Made by a program: the position numbers and the translations under genes. DNA of 64,000 nucleotides from positions 1 through 64,000 of the forward strand of contig QEVL01000014.1 of NCBI GenBank assembly GCA_003577305.1. Reading direction: 5' to 3'. Origin of the DNA: Burkholderiales bacterium. GTDB lineage: Bacteria; Pseudomonadota; Gammaproteobacteria; Burkholderiales; Burkholderiaceae_E. Below the pieces are notes generated by a model. The model saw nothing but the letters and a program-made list of their open reading frames with translations, was not told where the DNA came from and did no database searches. Below are positions 8,614 through 16,496 of this stretch, piece by piece. The first letter of the stretch is position 1; each line of letters begins with the position of its first letter.

Positions 8614-8750
8614 GGGCGGGTCTCCTGCGGGTCGCGCACCGCGGCGCGTCGACGCGGCGGCACCCGGGTGGGGCGGTTGTCCGGTCTGATGGTCGGGTCA
8701 GGGCCGCACGGGGACGCCGCGGTCGCGTGCGACCCGGTGCGGTCGCCGCT

Positions 8751-9797
8751 TCAGGCGATCAGCCCGAGTTCCTTCATGAATGCGATCTGGCTGTCGAGTA
8801 CCTTTGTCGCAAGCGCGTCGCCTTTGGTGGCGGCGCGCCAGGCCTCCATGGCCTTGGGCCGCGCAGCAGCGACATCGGCCTCGGGGAAGCGGATGATCTC
8901 GCAGCCCTTCTCGACGTATTTCTTCAGCACCGTTGCGTCGCTCACGAGGATGTGCTGGCGCAACGACCCCGAGATCTCACGCCCGGCGACCGCCAGCGCG
9001 GCTTTGAACTCGGGCGGCAGCTTGTCGTAGGCCGCGCGATTCGCGACGTAGGCGGTTGCAGTGGTCGGCTGGTGAAAACCGGGCAGAACCACGTACTTTG
9101 CGACCTCGGCCAGTCCCGCCTCGAAATTGGCAGTCAGGTCGCCCCGGTCGGCGATGTCGATCACGCCCTTGTCGAGCGCGCTGTAGACCTCGCCGGTCGG
9201 CAGCGGGGTCACCGCGACGCCGAGGGCGCCCATCACCGCGGAGGCGAGGCCGACGAAGCGGCCCTTCTTGCCGCGCAGGTCGGCGATCGTCTTGATCGGC
9301 ACTTTCGAGTGCAGCGGCTCCTGCCCGTAGACGGTCGGGGCGACGTAGAAGAGGCCGGCCGCACCGTAGGCCTGTCGGGCGAAGTCGAGACCGCCTCGTT
9401 CGTAGAACCAGGCTTCGTACTGATCGCTCTCGGGGAATCCGAAGGGAATCGTGCTGGTGAAAGCGAAGGTCGGGATCTTGCCAGCCTCGTAACCATCGAA
9501 GGTCTTCATCATCTCGAACGCCCCGCCGCGCACCGCATCGAACGCCTGTGCCGCAGGGACGATCTGGCCGGCCGCGAAGAGGCTGATCTTGAACTTGCCG
9601 CCGGTGAGCTCGGCGACCCGGGCGACGAAGCGCTCCTCGAACTTCTGTGGCGTGGTGCCGCCGTCCCAGAGCGCCTGCATCCGCCAGGTGACGGCCGACT
9701 GGGCCCGGACGATCGCCGGGGTGGCAAGGCTCGCGCCGGCGGCGCCGGCTAGGGCGGTCTTCAGGGTGGCGCGGCGTGTGCGATTTGTGGTGGTCAT
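8751..9797 (-). CDS. TRAP transporter periplasmic binding protein (DctP type)
   Basis: This 348-aa solute-binding protein catches the substrate in the periplasm. The N-terminus NRTRRATLKTALAGAAGASL is a twin-arginine-like signal, with cleavage probably after IVRAQS (about residue 35). The body shows the DctP pattern: WRMQALWDGGTTPQKFEERF, PLPTGEVYSALDKGVIDIAD and a conserved Arg-containing region. It is the first gene of the minus-strand operon dctP-dctQ-dctM-mvaA and lies divergent from the MocR regulator. The neighbouring HMG-CoA reductase points to mevalonate as ligand; TRAP binding proteins for mevalonate next to mvaA are known. Confidence 0.9.
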   Translation of the reverse strand: MTTTNRTRRATLKTALAGAAGASLATPAIVRAQSAVTWRMQALWDGGTTPQKFEERFVARVAELTGGKFKISLFAAGQIVPAAQAFDAVRGGAFEMMKTFDGYEAGKIPTFAFTSTIPFGFPESDQYEAWFYERGGLDFARQAYGAAGLFYVAPTVYGQEPLHSKVPIKTIADLRGKKGRFVGLASAVMGALGVAVTPLPTGEVYSALDKGVIDIADRGDLTANFEAGLAEVAKYVVLPGFHQPTTATAYVANRAAYDKLPPEFKAALAVAGREISGSLRQHILVSDATVLKKYVEKGCEIIRFPEADVAAARPKAMEAWRAATKGDALATKVLDSQIAFMKELGLIA

Positions 9798-9908
9798 GGA
9801 TCTCCTCCGTTGTTCCGGCCGGTGGCCGATTGCGGCGGCCAGCGTGCCGGGCCGTCTATCAGCCGCATGCTAGTGGGGCAATCGGCACGGGAACAAGGCA
9901 CAATCGAT

Positions 9909-9931
9909 GGGACAAGTAATACAACTGTCCC
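9909..9931. promoter_or_regulatory. Dyad in the dctP/MocR intergenic region, candidate operator
   Basis: GGGACA (9909-9914) and its complement TGTCCC (9926-9931) are separated by 11 bp. The dyad lies 112 bp upstream of the dctP start and 25 bp upstream of the regulator's ATG, which suits control of both divergent promoters by the MocR protein. No experimental support; the arms are only 6 bp. Confidence 0.4.
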
Positions 9932-9955
9932 TTTCGAAAAGGGGTGACACTCTCC

Positions 9956-11386
9956 ATGCCGGGCCCCTCCATGCCAGCGCCGCTCGCCAGGTCGAACCGC
10001 GCCGTCAAGCCGGACGGTACCCGTGTCGAGCAGCTGATCGGCCGCATCCGACACTGGATCGAGCAGGGCTTGCTCAAGCCGGGTGATCGGCTGCTGTCGG
10101 TGCGCGCGGGTGCGACCGAGCAGGGCGTTTCGAAGAACACTATGGCCGAAGCTTACGATCGGCTGGTCGCGCAAGGGCTTCTCGAGGCCCGGCGCGGCTC
10201 GGGTTACTACGTGAGCCGCATCGCCCGGCCCGCCTTCGACGAACTCCAGCCGCACGTCGTCGAAGCGATCGACACGGTCTCGTTCCTGCGCGAGCAACTC
10301 GAGCAGAGTCAGGGTGTGCGCGTGGGCGATGGCCGACCACCACCGGCCTGGATGGAGGGCAGCGAGCTGGGCAAGCACCTCAAGGCGATCCGTCCGAACC
10401 GGCACGTCGGCTTCGAACACGGCTACGGGAGCCCATGGGGCTTTGCGCCGCTGCGTGAGCGTATCGCCCTGATGCTCAACGAGCGCGCGATCGTCGCGGC
10501 ACCCAACCAGGTGCTGCTCACCCAAGGCGCCAACAATGCACTCGACCTGCTGGTGCGTCACCTATGCGACGCCGGGGACACGGTCCTGGTCGAGTCACCC
10601 GGCTACTACCCGTTGTTTGCGAAGCTCAAGCTCGCCCGTGTCAACACGGTGAGCGTGCGGCGTCGGGTCGACGGCCCTGATCTCGACGAACTTGCGGCCA
10701 AGGTCACCGAGCACCGCCCCAAGGTCTTTTTTACCCAGTCGCTCGCCCACAATCCAACGGGCGGATCGCTGAGCCTGCCGGTGGCTCACCGAGTGATGAA
10801 GATCGCGGCGCGCCACGGTGTGACGATCGTGGAGGATGATCCCTTTGCTGACGTGCTTCCGTCGAGCGCCCCGCGCCTGGCGGCGCTTGACCAGTTCGAG
10901 CGGGTGATCTACGTGGGCAGTTTTTCCAAGACCATGTCGGCGAGCCTGCGAGTCGGCTACATCGCGGCTGCGCGACCGCTGGTGGCCGCGCTGTGCGACC
11001 TGAAGATGGTGACCCAGGTCAGCACCTCGGATTTCGTCGAGCGCATCGTCTATGACCTCGTTGCGAGCGGCCATTACCTGCGCCATCTACGTCGGCTGCG
11101 CGTGCGCATTGAGCAGGTCACCGCGATCGCGATCGACCGGCTCGCGCGCATCGGGCTCGCACCCTTCGCGCCCGGCGCGGGCGGCTATTACCTCTGGGTC
11201 CTGCTGCCGGCCGGTATCGATGACCGCCAACTCGCTCGTGAGGCCGCCGAGCGCGGCATCTTCCTTGCGCCCGGCTCGGTGTTTCTGCCGGATCGCGCGA
11301 CCGAAGCGTCAGCGCTGCGGGTCAACGTTGCCTACGCGGACGACCCAGGGTTCCTCGGATTCATGGCTGAGCGCCTTGGGCGTTGA
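9956..11386 (+). CDS. MocR/GntR-type transcriptional regulator with aminotransferase fold
   Basis: The 476-aa protein has a GntR winged HTH (about residues 15-80: RVEQLIGRIRHWIEQGLLKP, then GVSKNTMAEAYDRLVAQGLL). It is joined to a class I/II aminotransferase-like domain with FTQSLAHNPTGGSLS, VEDDPFADVLP and the PLP-lysine motif YVGSFSKTMSASLRVGY. Such proteins act as PLP-sensing regulators. Divergent orientation from the TRAP-mvaA operon makes it the likely regulator of that operon. A GTG at 9944 is in frame, but the G-rich AAAAGGGG at 9937-9944 sits at a good distance only from the ATG at 9956. Confidence 0.88.
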   Translation: MPGPSMPAPLARSNRAVKPDGTRVEQLIGRIRHWIEQGLLKPGDRLLSVRAGATEQGVSKNTMAEAYDRLVAQGLLEARRGSGYYVSRIARPAFDELQPHVVEAIDTVSFLREQLEQSQGVRVGDGRPPPAWMEGSELGKHLKAIRPNRHVGFEHGYGSPWGFAPLRERIALMLNERAIVAAPNQVLLTQGANNALDLLVRHLCDAGDTVLVESPGYYPLFAKLKLARVNTVSVRRRVDGPDLDELAAKVTEHRPKVFFTQSLAHNPTGGSLSLPVAHRVMKIAARHGVTIVEDDPFADVLPSSAPRLAALDQFERVIYVGSFSKTMSASLRVGYIAAARPLVAALCDLKMVTQVSTSDFVERIVYDLVASGHYLRHLRRLRVRIEQVTAIAIDRLARIGLAPFAPGAGGYYLWVLLPAGIDDRQLAREAAERGIFLAPGSVFLPDRATEASALRVNVAYADDPGFLGFMAERLGR

Positions 11387-11491
11387 GAGTGGGGTGATCC
11401 GGAAGATCGTCTTCGCATCGATCGCGTCTTGGTCTTGGGGATCATTTCATTCCGAACCGCGATTCGCTTCATCATCGTCGGGGGCGTGCCG

Positions 11492-11555
11492 CTCACGATC
11501 GCTCTCACCGACCTCTTGGGTCAGTGAACGCTGTGGCGAGGAAGCCCGCTTGGCG
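11492..11555. repeat. 64-bp imperfect repeat, copy 1
   Basis: This stretch starts CTCACGATCGC and contains TCAGTGA and AAGCCCGCT. It aligns without gaps to 43273-43336, with 49 of 64 positions identical. The centre can fold (TCAC.GACC against GGTC.GTGA). It lies in the 297-bp gene-free stretch between the MocR gene and the BREX operon. Confidence 0.6.
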
Positions 11556-11574
11556 CAGACCGACTTTCTAACGA

Positions 11575-11602
11575 CCGCCGGCAAGTTTGCCGGCGGAGTT
11601 TT
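11575..11602 (+). terminator. Hairpin with T-run, terminator-like
   Basis: CCGCCGGCAA (11575-11584), loop GT and TTGCCGGCGG (11587-11596) form a perfect 10-bp stem followed by AGTTTT. It is 190 bp after the MocR gene, so it may end that transcript. The same 22-bp sequence recurs at 11642 with one mismatch, which also allows an operator role. Confidence 0.5.
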
Positions 11603-11641
11603 GCGTCCTTGTGTTTTCAGTCTGATCGTGGCATCGTCATC

Positions 11642-11663
11642 CCGCCGGCGAGTTTGCCGGCGG
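11642..11663. repeat. Second copy of the 22-bp palindromic repeat upstream of BREX
   Basis: CCGCCGGCGAGTTT followed by GCCGGCGG differs from the copy at 11575-11596 by one base. The starts of the two copies are 67 bp apart. Only 20 bp separate it from the first BREX gene, which suits an operator or attenuator for the operon. Confidence 0.5.
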
Positions 11664-11683
11664 ACAACAGAGTTTCCAGCGCC

Positions 11684-12481
11684 ATGGCTTCAGCCTCCCC
11701 ACTATTTCCGTCCGCAGGGATTTCAGATCGCGCCGCGAAGGTGGGTTTTCGGTTTGGCGCCAAGGGCACCCACACGAGCCGAACGATGATGTTCGACGAA
11801 CTCGCGGCAGTGCTCGCGGCGGCGCCGGAGGCGGCATCGCGCGAGGACTACGCGGCGGCGATCGTCGAGGGCAACTGCCTCGGCAAGGCGACCACCGCCA
11901 CCCGGAGGCTCAGCAACCAGCGCCTCGGCGAGCTCTACGGCTTGGACCCGGGAATTCCGCTCTTTCGGGTGCTCCGGCGACTTTGGTCCGTCGACACACC
12001 AGGCCGCCCCCTACTGGCGCTGCAATGCGCACTCGCACGCGATCCGTTGCTTGCCGCGACCGTGTCGCCTGTGCTGGCGCTGGCCGCTGGAAGCGACGTG
12101 CAGCGCGACGCGATCAGGGCGGCGCTGAAGGACGCTGTCGATGAGCGCCTCAGCGAAGCGACCCTGGACAAGGTCATCCGCAACGTCGCCAGCTCGTGGG
12201 AGCAGGCCGGGCACCTTGTCGGGCGAACCTTCAAGAAGCGTGCGCTGGTGCGGGCCACCCCCGGCACCGTCGCCTACGGCTTGTATCTCGGTCACGCTGT
12301 CGGTTTTCGCGGCGCCTCGCTCTTCGCAACCGGTTGGGTGTCGCTGCTCGATTGCACGCCCGTCGCGGCGCGCGATCTAGCCGTCGAAGCCAAGCGCATC
12401 GGGCTCATCGATCTGCGCATCGCGGGCGACGTCGTGGATCTAGCGCTCGATCGACTGGACCCTGCAGAGGGACGGAGCTGA
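11684..12481 (+). CDS. First gene of BREX operon, BrxA-like (DUF1819-like)
   Basis: The 265-aa protein begins at ATG 11684; a later ATG at 11785 would lose the segment GFRFGAKGTHTSRTMMF that looks conserved. It is soluble-looking and helical, with RLSNQRLGELYGLDPGIPLF and RPLLALQCALARDPLL in the first half. VIRNVASSWEQAGHLVGR and EAKRIGLIDLRIAGDVV lie in the second half. Position directly before brxB (1-nt gap) is where BrxA is found in BREX loci, and the winged-helix-like layout fits BrxA, a DNA-binding accessory protein. I recognise the family only weakly. No strong ribosome-binding site is visible. Confidence 0.6.
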   Translation: MASASPLFPSAGISDRAAKVGFRFGAKGTHTSRTMMFDELAAVLAAAPEAASREDYAAAIVEGNCLGKATTATRRLSNQRLGELYGLDPGIPLFRVLRRLWSVDTPGRPLLALQCALARDPLLAATVSPVLALAAGSDVQRDAIRAALKDAVDERLSEATLDKVIRNVASSWEQAGHLVGRTFKKRALVRATPGTVAYGLYLGHAVGFRGASLFATGWVSLLDCTPVAARDLAVEAKRIGLIDLRIAGDVVDLALDRLDPAEGRS

Positions 12482-12482
12482 C

Positions 12483-13046
12483 ATGGCCCGCATCGAAGAC
12501 CTGGCAGATCGTTTTGGTCGGCACATCGCCACGCCCTGGCAGCGAACCGTCTCGGGTGCTCAGCGAGTGGTCATGCTCGTGTACGACAAGGAACTCGAGC
12601 GGACGCTGAGGGCAAGAAAGGTGGCGTTCGAGACGGCGACACGACAGGCAGGGCACGACTGGCACGAGCTGGATATCTCCGAGGCGTTCGCCGCGTGGAT
12701 GGCGGCCGACGACTACCGCGAGGAGTACTTCGCCGCGCCCGAGGACCTGCAGCTCAAGCTGCAGGCCGAGTTCCCCGAGTACGTGGCCGAACGGCTCCGC
12801 GCCATCCTCAATGGCCCCGAGATCACCGAAGACTCCGTCGTCGCGCTGTTCGGCGTTGGCGCGCTGTTCGGCTTCGCTCGGTTGTCGCACATCCTGAAGA
12901 TGGTCGAGTCCGACATCAAGGGCCGACTCGTGGTGTTCTTTCCCGGGCATCTCGAGCGCAGTAACTACCGCCTGCTCGATGCCCGCGACGGCTGGAACTA
13001 CATGGCCGTGCCCATCACCCTGCACGGGGACGGAGGAGTGGAATGA
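12483..13046 (+). CDS. brxB: BREX protein BrxB (DUF1788)
   Basis: The 187-aa protein matches the DUF1788 pattern: VVMLVYDKELERTLRARK near the N-terminus and ALFGVGALFGFARLSHIL in the centre. The C-terminus has GRLVVFFPGHLERSNYRL followed by LDARDGWNYMAVPI. BrxB is a core component of BREX phage defence of unknown biochemical role. Its stop overlaps the brxC start by 4 nt (ATGA at 13043-13046). Confidence 0.85.
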   Translation: MARIEDLADRFGRHIATPWQRTVSGAQRVVMLVYDKELERTLRARKVAFETATRQAGHDWHELDISEAFAAWMAADDYREEYFAAPEDLQLKLQAEFPEYVAERLRAILNGPEITEDSVVALFGVGALFGFARLSHILKMVESDIKGRLVVFFPGHLERSNYRLLDARDGWNYMAVPITLHGDGGVE

Positions 13047-16000
13047 AGATCAAGGACGTTCTGCAGCGAGATCCGGATACCTTCCCCCTGGTCAACCAGG
13101 GGCAGGCGCGGATCGTCGACAGCCATAACGCAAAGGCGCTCGAAGAGCTGCGCGGCGAACTCTCGACGTTCGTGTGCGAGGGTCAGTACGCCGACGGCGT
13201 GCAGAGGATCATCCGCTCGTACCTCGACAGCCTGGGCAAGACCAACCAGAAAGCTGCATGGGTTAGCGGCTTCTTCGGCAGCGGCAAGTCGCACCTGCTC
13301 AAGATGCTGTGTCACCTGTGGCAGGACACCGCCTTTCCGGACGGGGCGACCGCCAGAGCCATCGTCCCAGCCATGCCGGACGAGTTGCGCGAACTTCTGC
13401 GCGAGCTCGACACCGCAGGCCGGCGCGCCGGCGGCTTGCTCGCGGCGGCGGGATCACTGCCCAGCGGCACCACCGACCAGGTCAGGCTCACGATCCTGGG
13501 CATCCTGCTGCGCGCTGTAGGTCTGCCGGAGCAATACCCCCAGGCACGCTTCTGCCTGTGGCTCCATTCGCAGGGCTACTTCGACAAGGTGAAGGCTTCG
13601 GTCGAGGCCGCCGGCAAGGCATTCGACCGGGAACTGAACAACCTGTACGTCAGGATCGCGAAGGCGCTGCTGGCTTGCGATCCGGGCTACGCATCGAGTG
13701 AGGCCGAGGCGCGGCAAACGCTGCGCGCAAGCTACCCGCCGATGGCGCGCGACATCACGACCGAAGAGTTCCTCTCCGCCGTCAAAGAGGCGCTCAAGCT
13801 CCACGGCCGCGATGGCCGCACGCCCTGCGTGCTGCTCATCCTCGACGAGGTGCAGCAATACATCGGCGAATCCAACGACCGCTCGGTGCTCGTGACCGAG
13901 GTCGCCGAGGCCGTGTGCAAGCAGCTCGACAGCCAGGTGATGATCGTTGGCGCGGGCCAGAGTGCGCTGACGGACGTGCCCTTGCTGCAGAAGCTGATGG
14001 ACCGCTTCACGATCCGCGTGCCGCTGTCGGACGCCGAAGTCGAGCAGGTGACCCGCAAGGTTCTACTGCACAAGAAGCCCGCGTCGGTGGGCGAGGTTCG
14101 CAAGCTGCTCGACGCCAATGCCGGCGAGATCTCGCGGCAGTTGCAGGGCACGCGCATCGGTGAGGTCGTCGAAGACCGCGCCGTCATCGTGGAGGACTAC
14201 CCGCTGCTGCCGGTGCGCCGGCGGTTCTGGGAGAACTGCTTCCGGCAGATCGACGCGGCAGGCACCCACAGTCAGTTGCGCTCCCAACTTCGCATCATCT
14301 ACGACGCGATCAAGAAGATCTCCGGCCGCCCCCTCGGTGCCGTGGTTCCCGGCGACGAACTGTTCGAGGCGCTCGCGCCCGAGATGGTCAACACCGGCGT
14401 CCTGCTGCGTGAGATCAACGAACGCATCATCCAGGTCGGCAAGTCCGACGGCGCGCTGGCGCAGCGTGTCTGCGGTCTAGTCTTCCTGATAGGCAAGCTC
14501 ACCCGCGAGAGCGGGGCCGACATCGGTGTGCGCGCCAAGAAGGAGCACCTGGCCGACCTGCTGGTTGAAGACCTGACGGCCGACAACGGCAAGCTGCGCT
14601 CGGATGTCGGGGCCGTTCTCGAGAAGCTGGCCAAGGACGGCGTTCTCATGCAGGTGGGCGACGAGTACCGGCTGCAGACACGCGAGGGCAGCGAATGGGA
14701 CCGCGAGTTTCGCAACCGCCAGACGAAGCTCAACAACGACGACGCTGCGGTGCAGTTCCAGCGTGACCAGCTGCTCTATTCCGAGACCGACAAGATCGTC
14801 CGCGCTGTCAAGCTGATCCAGGGCGCCGCCAAGGAGCCGCGCCAGTTCCTGATCTCGCGCGACGCCACTCCGCCGGACGCGGACGGCGCCAGCATCCCGG
14901 TGTGGATCCAGGATGGCTGGTCTTCCGCCGAAAAGCAGATGGTCGATGCCGCGCGCGCCGCCGGCGCGACGAGCCCCATCCTCTACGTCTTCATCCCCCG
15001 CCAGTCTGCCGAAGACTTGCGCCGCCTGATCGTCGAGGCCGAGGCGGCACAACAGACCCTCGCCGCCAAAGGCATCCCCACGGGGGACGAGGGGCGCGAG
15101 GTGCGCCAAAGCATGGACAGCCGCTACGCGAAGGCGGCGGGCGAGCGCGACCGCCTGGTGCGCGAGATCGTGGCCGACGCGAAGGTCTTCCAGGGCGGTG
15201 GCAACGAGCTGATCCGCCTGACGCTCGATGAGCGCATCCGGGATGGCGCCGCAGACTCGCTGGTCCGTCTGTTCCCGCGCTTCAAGGATGCGGACTCCGG
15301 CGCGTGGGAAGCGGCGATCAAGCGCGCACGCGACGGCGCGGATCAACCCTTCCAGCCCGTCGGCCATGCCGATGCGACGGAGAAGCATCCGGTCTGCATG
15401 CAGGTGATCTCAGCGATCGGTGCGGGCAAGATCGGCGGAGAAATCCGCAAGGCCTTGCGCGCATCGCCCTATGGGTGGCCGCAGGACGCAATCGACGCGG
15501 CACTGATCGCGCTCCACCGGTCGCAGCACATCACGGCAACCTCCAATGGCGTAGCCGTTCCACTCGGGCAGCTCGACCAGAACAAGATCGCCAAGGCCGA
15601 GTTCCGCGTCGAACACGCGACGCTCTCGGTCCAGGACCGGCTGCTGCTGCGAAAGCTGCTGACGCAGCTCGTTCAATGCAAGAGCGGCGAAGAGGGCGCC
15701 AAGGCGCCGGAGTTCCTGAACGCACTCGTGAATCTCGCGCGAGCTGCCGGTGGCGACGCGCCGCTGCCGTTGCAACCGGGTACGACGGATATCGAGGACA
15801 TGCAGCGCCTGGTGGGCAACGAGCAACTCGTTGCGATCAAGGACAAGGCCGCCGACCTCGAATCGCGCATCAAGACCTGGACGGCGGCGCGCGACCTGGC
15901 CGCCAAGCGCCTGCCTTCGTGGGCGGTCGTCGAGCATCTCGCGCGCCATGCCGGCGATCTCCCGGGCATGCAGCCCCATCTGGACCAGATCGAGGCGATC

Positions 16001-16483
16001 CGCACGCACCGTTTGCTTCTGGAGCCGACGGATTCCGTCGCGCCGATCCGGGTGGCCATTGCCGGCCTGCTGCGTGAGGCCGTGAACGGCGCGCACGCCG
16101 ATCACACCACGGCGTACGACCAGGCGCTCGCCGCGCTGGCGGGCAATGAGAACTGGGTCAAGCTCGATCCGACGCAGCAGGCCGGCATCCTCGCGGCTGT
16201 CGGCCTGACTGCACCCGTGAAGCCCGACGTGTCCAGTGACGAGGCGCTTGGCCGGCACCTCGATGGTCGCCCCTTGAAGGTGGCCTTAGCCGAGCGCGAC
16301 GCGATTCCAGGGCGGGTCCAGCAGGCCATCGAACGTGCCGCCAAGTTGCTGGAGCCGAAGGTGCAGACCGTCAGCGTCGAACGCAGCACGCTGCGATCGG
16401 AGCAGGAGGTGGAGGCCTGGCTCGGGCGCCAGAAGTCAAGGTTGCTGGAAGGTCTGAAACAGGGGCCGGTGCTGGTCAACTGA
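13043..16483 (+). CDS. brxC: BREX P-loop ATPase BrxC
   Basis: This large ATPase (1146 aa) is a core BREX protein. The Walker A motif is GFFGSGKSHLLKML (residues 76-89) and the Walker B is VLLILDEVQQYIG (about 262-275). An AAA-type sensor segment MIVGAGQSALTD and an arginine-rich region RFTIRVPLSD follow. The C-terminal half is helical, with charged coiled-coil-like stretches. Length fits BrxC of type 1 systems. It is coupled to brxB by overlap and ends 13 bp before pglX. Confidence 0.92.
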   Translation: MKIKDVLQRDPDTFPLVNQGQARIVDSHNAKALEELRGELSTFVCEGQYADGVQRIIRSYLDSLGKTNQKAAWVSGFFGSGKSHLLKMLCHLWQDTAFPDGATARAIVPAMPDELRELLRELDTAGRRAGGLLAAAGSLPSGTTDQVRLTILGILLRAVGLPEQYPQARFCLWLHSQGYFDKVKASVEAAGKAFDRELNNLYVRIAKALLACDPGYASSEAEARQTLRASYPPMARDITTEEFLSAVKEALKLHGRDGRTPCVLLILDEVQQYIGESNDRSVLVTEVAEAVCKQLDSQVMIVGAGQSALTDVPLLQKLMDRFTIRVPLSDAEVEQVTRKVLLHKKPASVGEVRKLLDANAGEISRQLQGTRIGEVVEDRAVIVEDYPLLPVRRRFWENCFRQIDAAGTHSQLRSQLRIIYDAIKKISGRPLGAVVPGDELFEALAPEMVNTGVLLREINERIIQVGKSDGALAQRVCGLVFLIGKLTRESGADIGVRAKKEHLADLLVEDLTADNGKLRSDVGAVLEKLAKDGVLMQVGDEYRLQTREGSEWDREFRNRQTKLNNDDAAVQFQRDQLLYSETDKIVRAVKLIQGAAKEPRQFLISRDATPPDADGASIPVWIQDGWSSAEKQMVDAARAAGATSPILYVFIPRQSAEDLRRLIVEAEAAQQTLAAKGIPTGDEGREVRQSMDSRYAKAAGERDRLVREIVADAKVFQGGGNELIRLTLDERIRDGAADSLVRLFPRFKDADSGAWEAAIKRARDGADQPFQPVGHADATEKHPVCMQVISAIGAGKIGGEIRKALRASPYGWPQDAIDAALIALHRSQHITATSNGVAVPLGQLDQNKIAKAEFRVEHATLSVQDRLLLRKLLTQLVQCKSGEEGAKAPEFLNALVNLARAAGGDAPLPLQPGTTDIEDMQRLVGNEQLVAIKDKAADLESRIKTWTAARDLAAKRLPSWAVVEHLARHAGDLPGMQPHLDQIEAIRTHRLLLEPTDSVAPIRVAIAGLLREAVNGAHADHTTAYDQALAALAGNENWVKLDPTQQAGILAAVGLTAPVKPDVSSDEALGRHLDGRPLKVALAERDAIPGRVQQAIERAAKLLEPKVQTVSVERSTLRSEQEVEAWLGRQKSRLLEGLKQGPVLVN

Positions 16484-16496
16484 CGAGGCAAGACGC

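Noticed and set aside
11492-11555. Third attachment site for the satellite integrase
   Set aside because: It resembles the sequence beside attL but contains no tRNA-Val core, so integration there is not supported.
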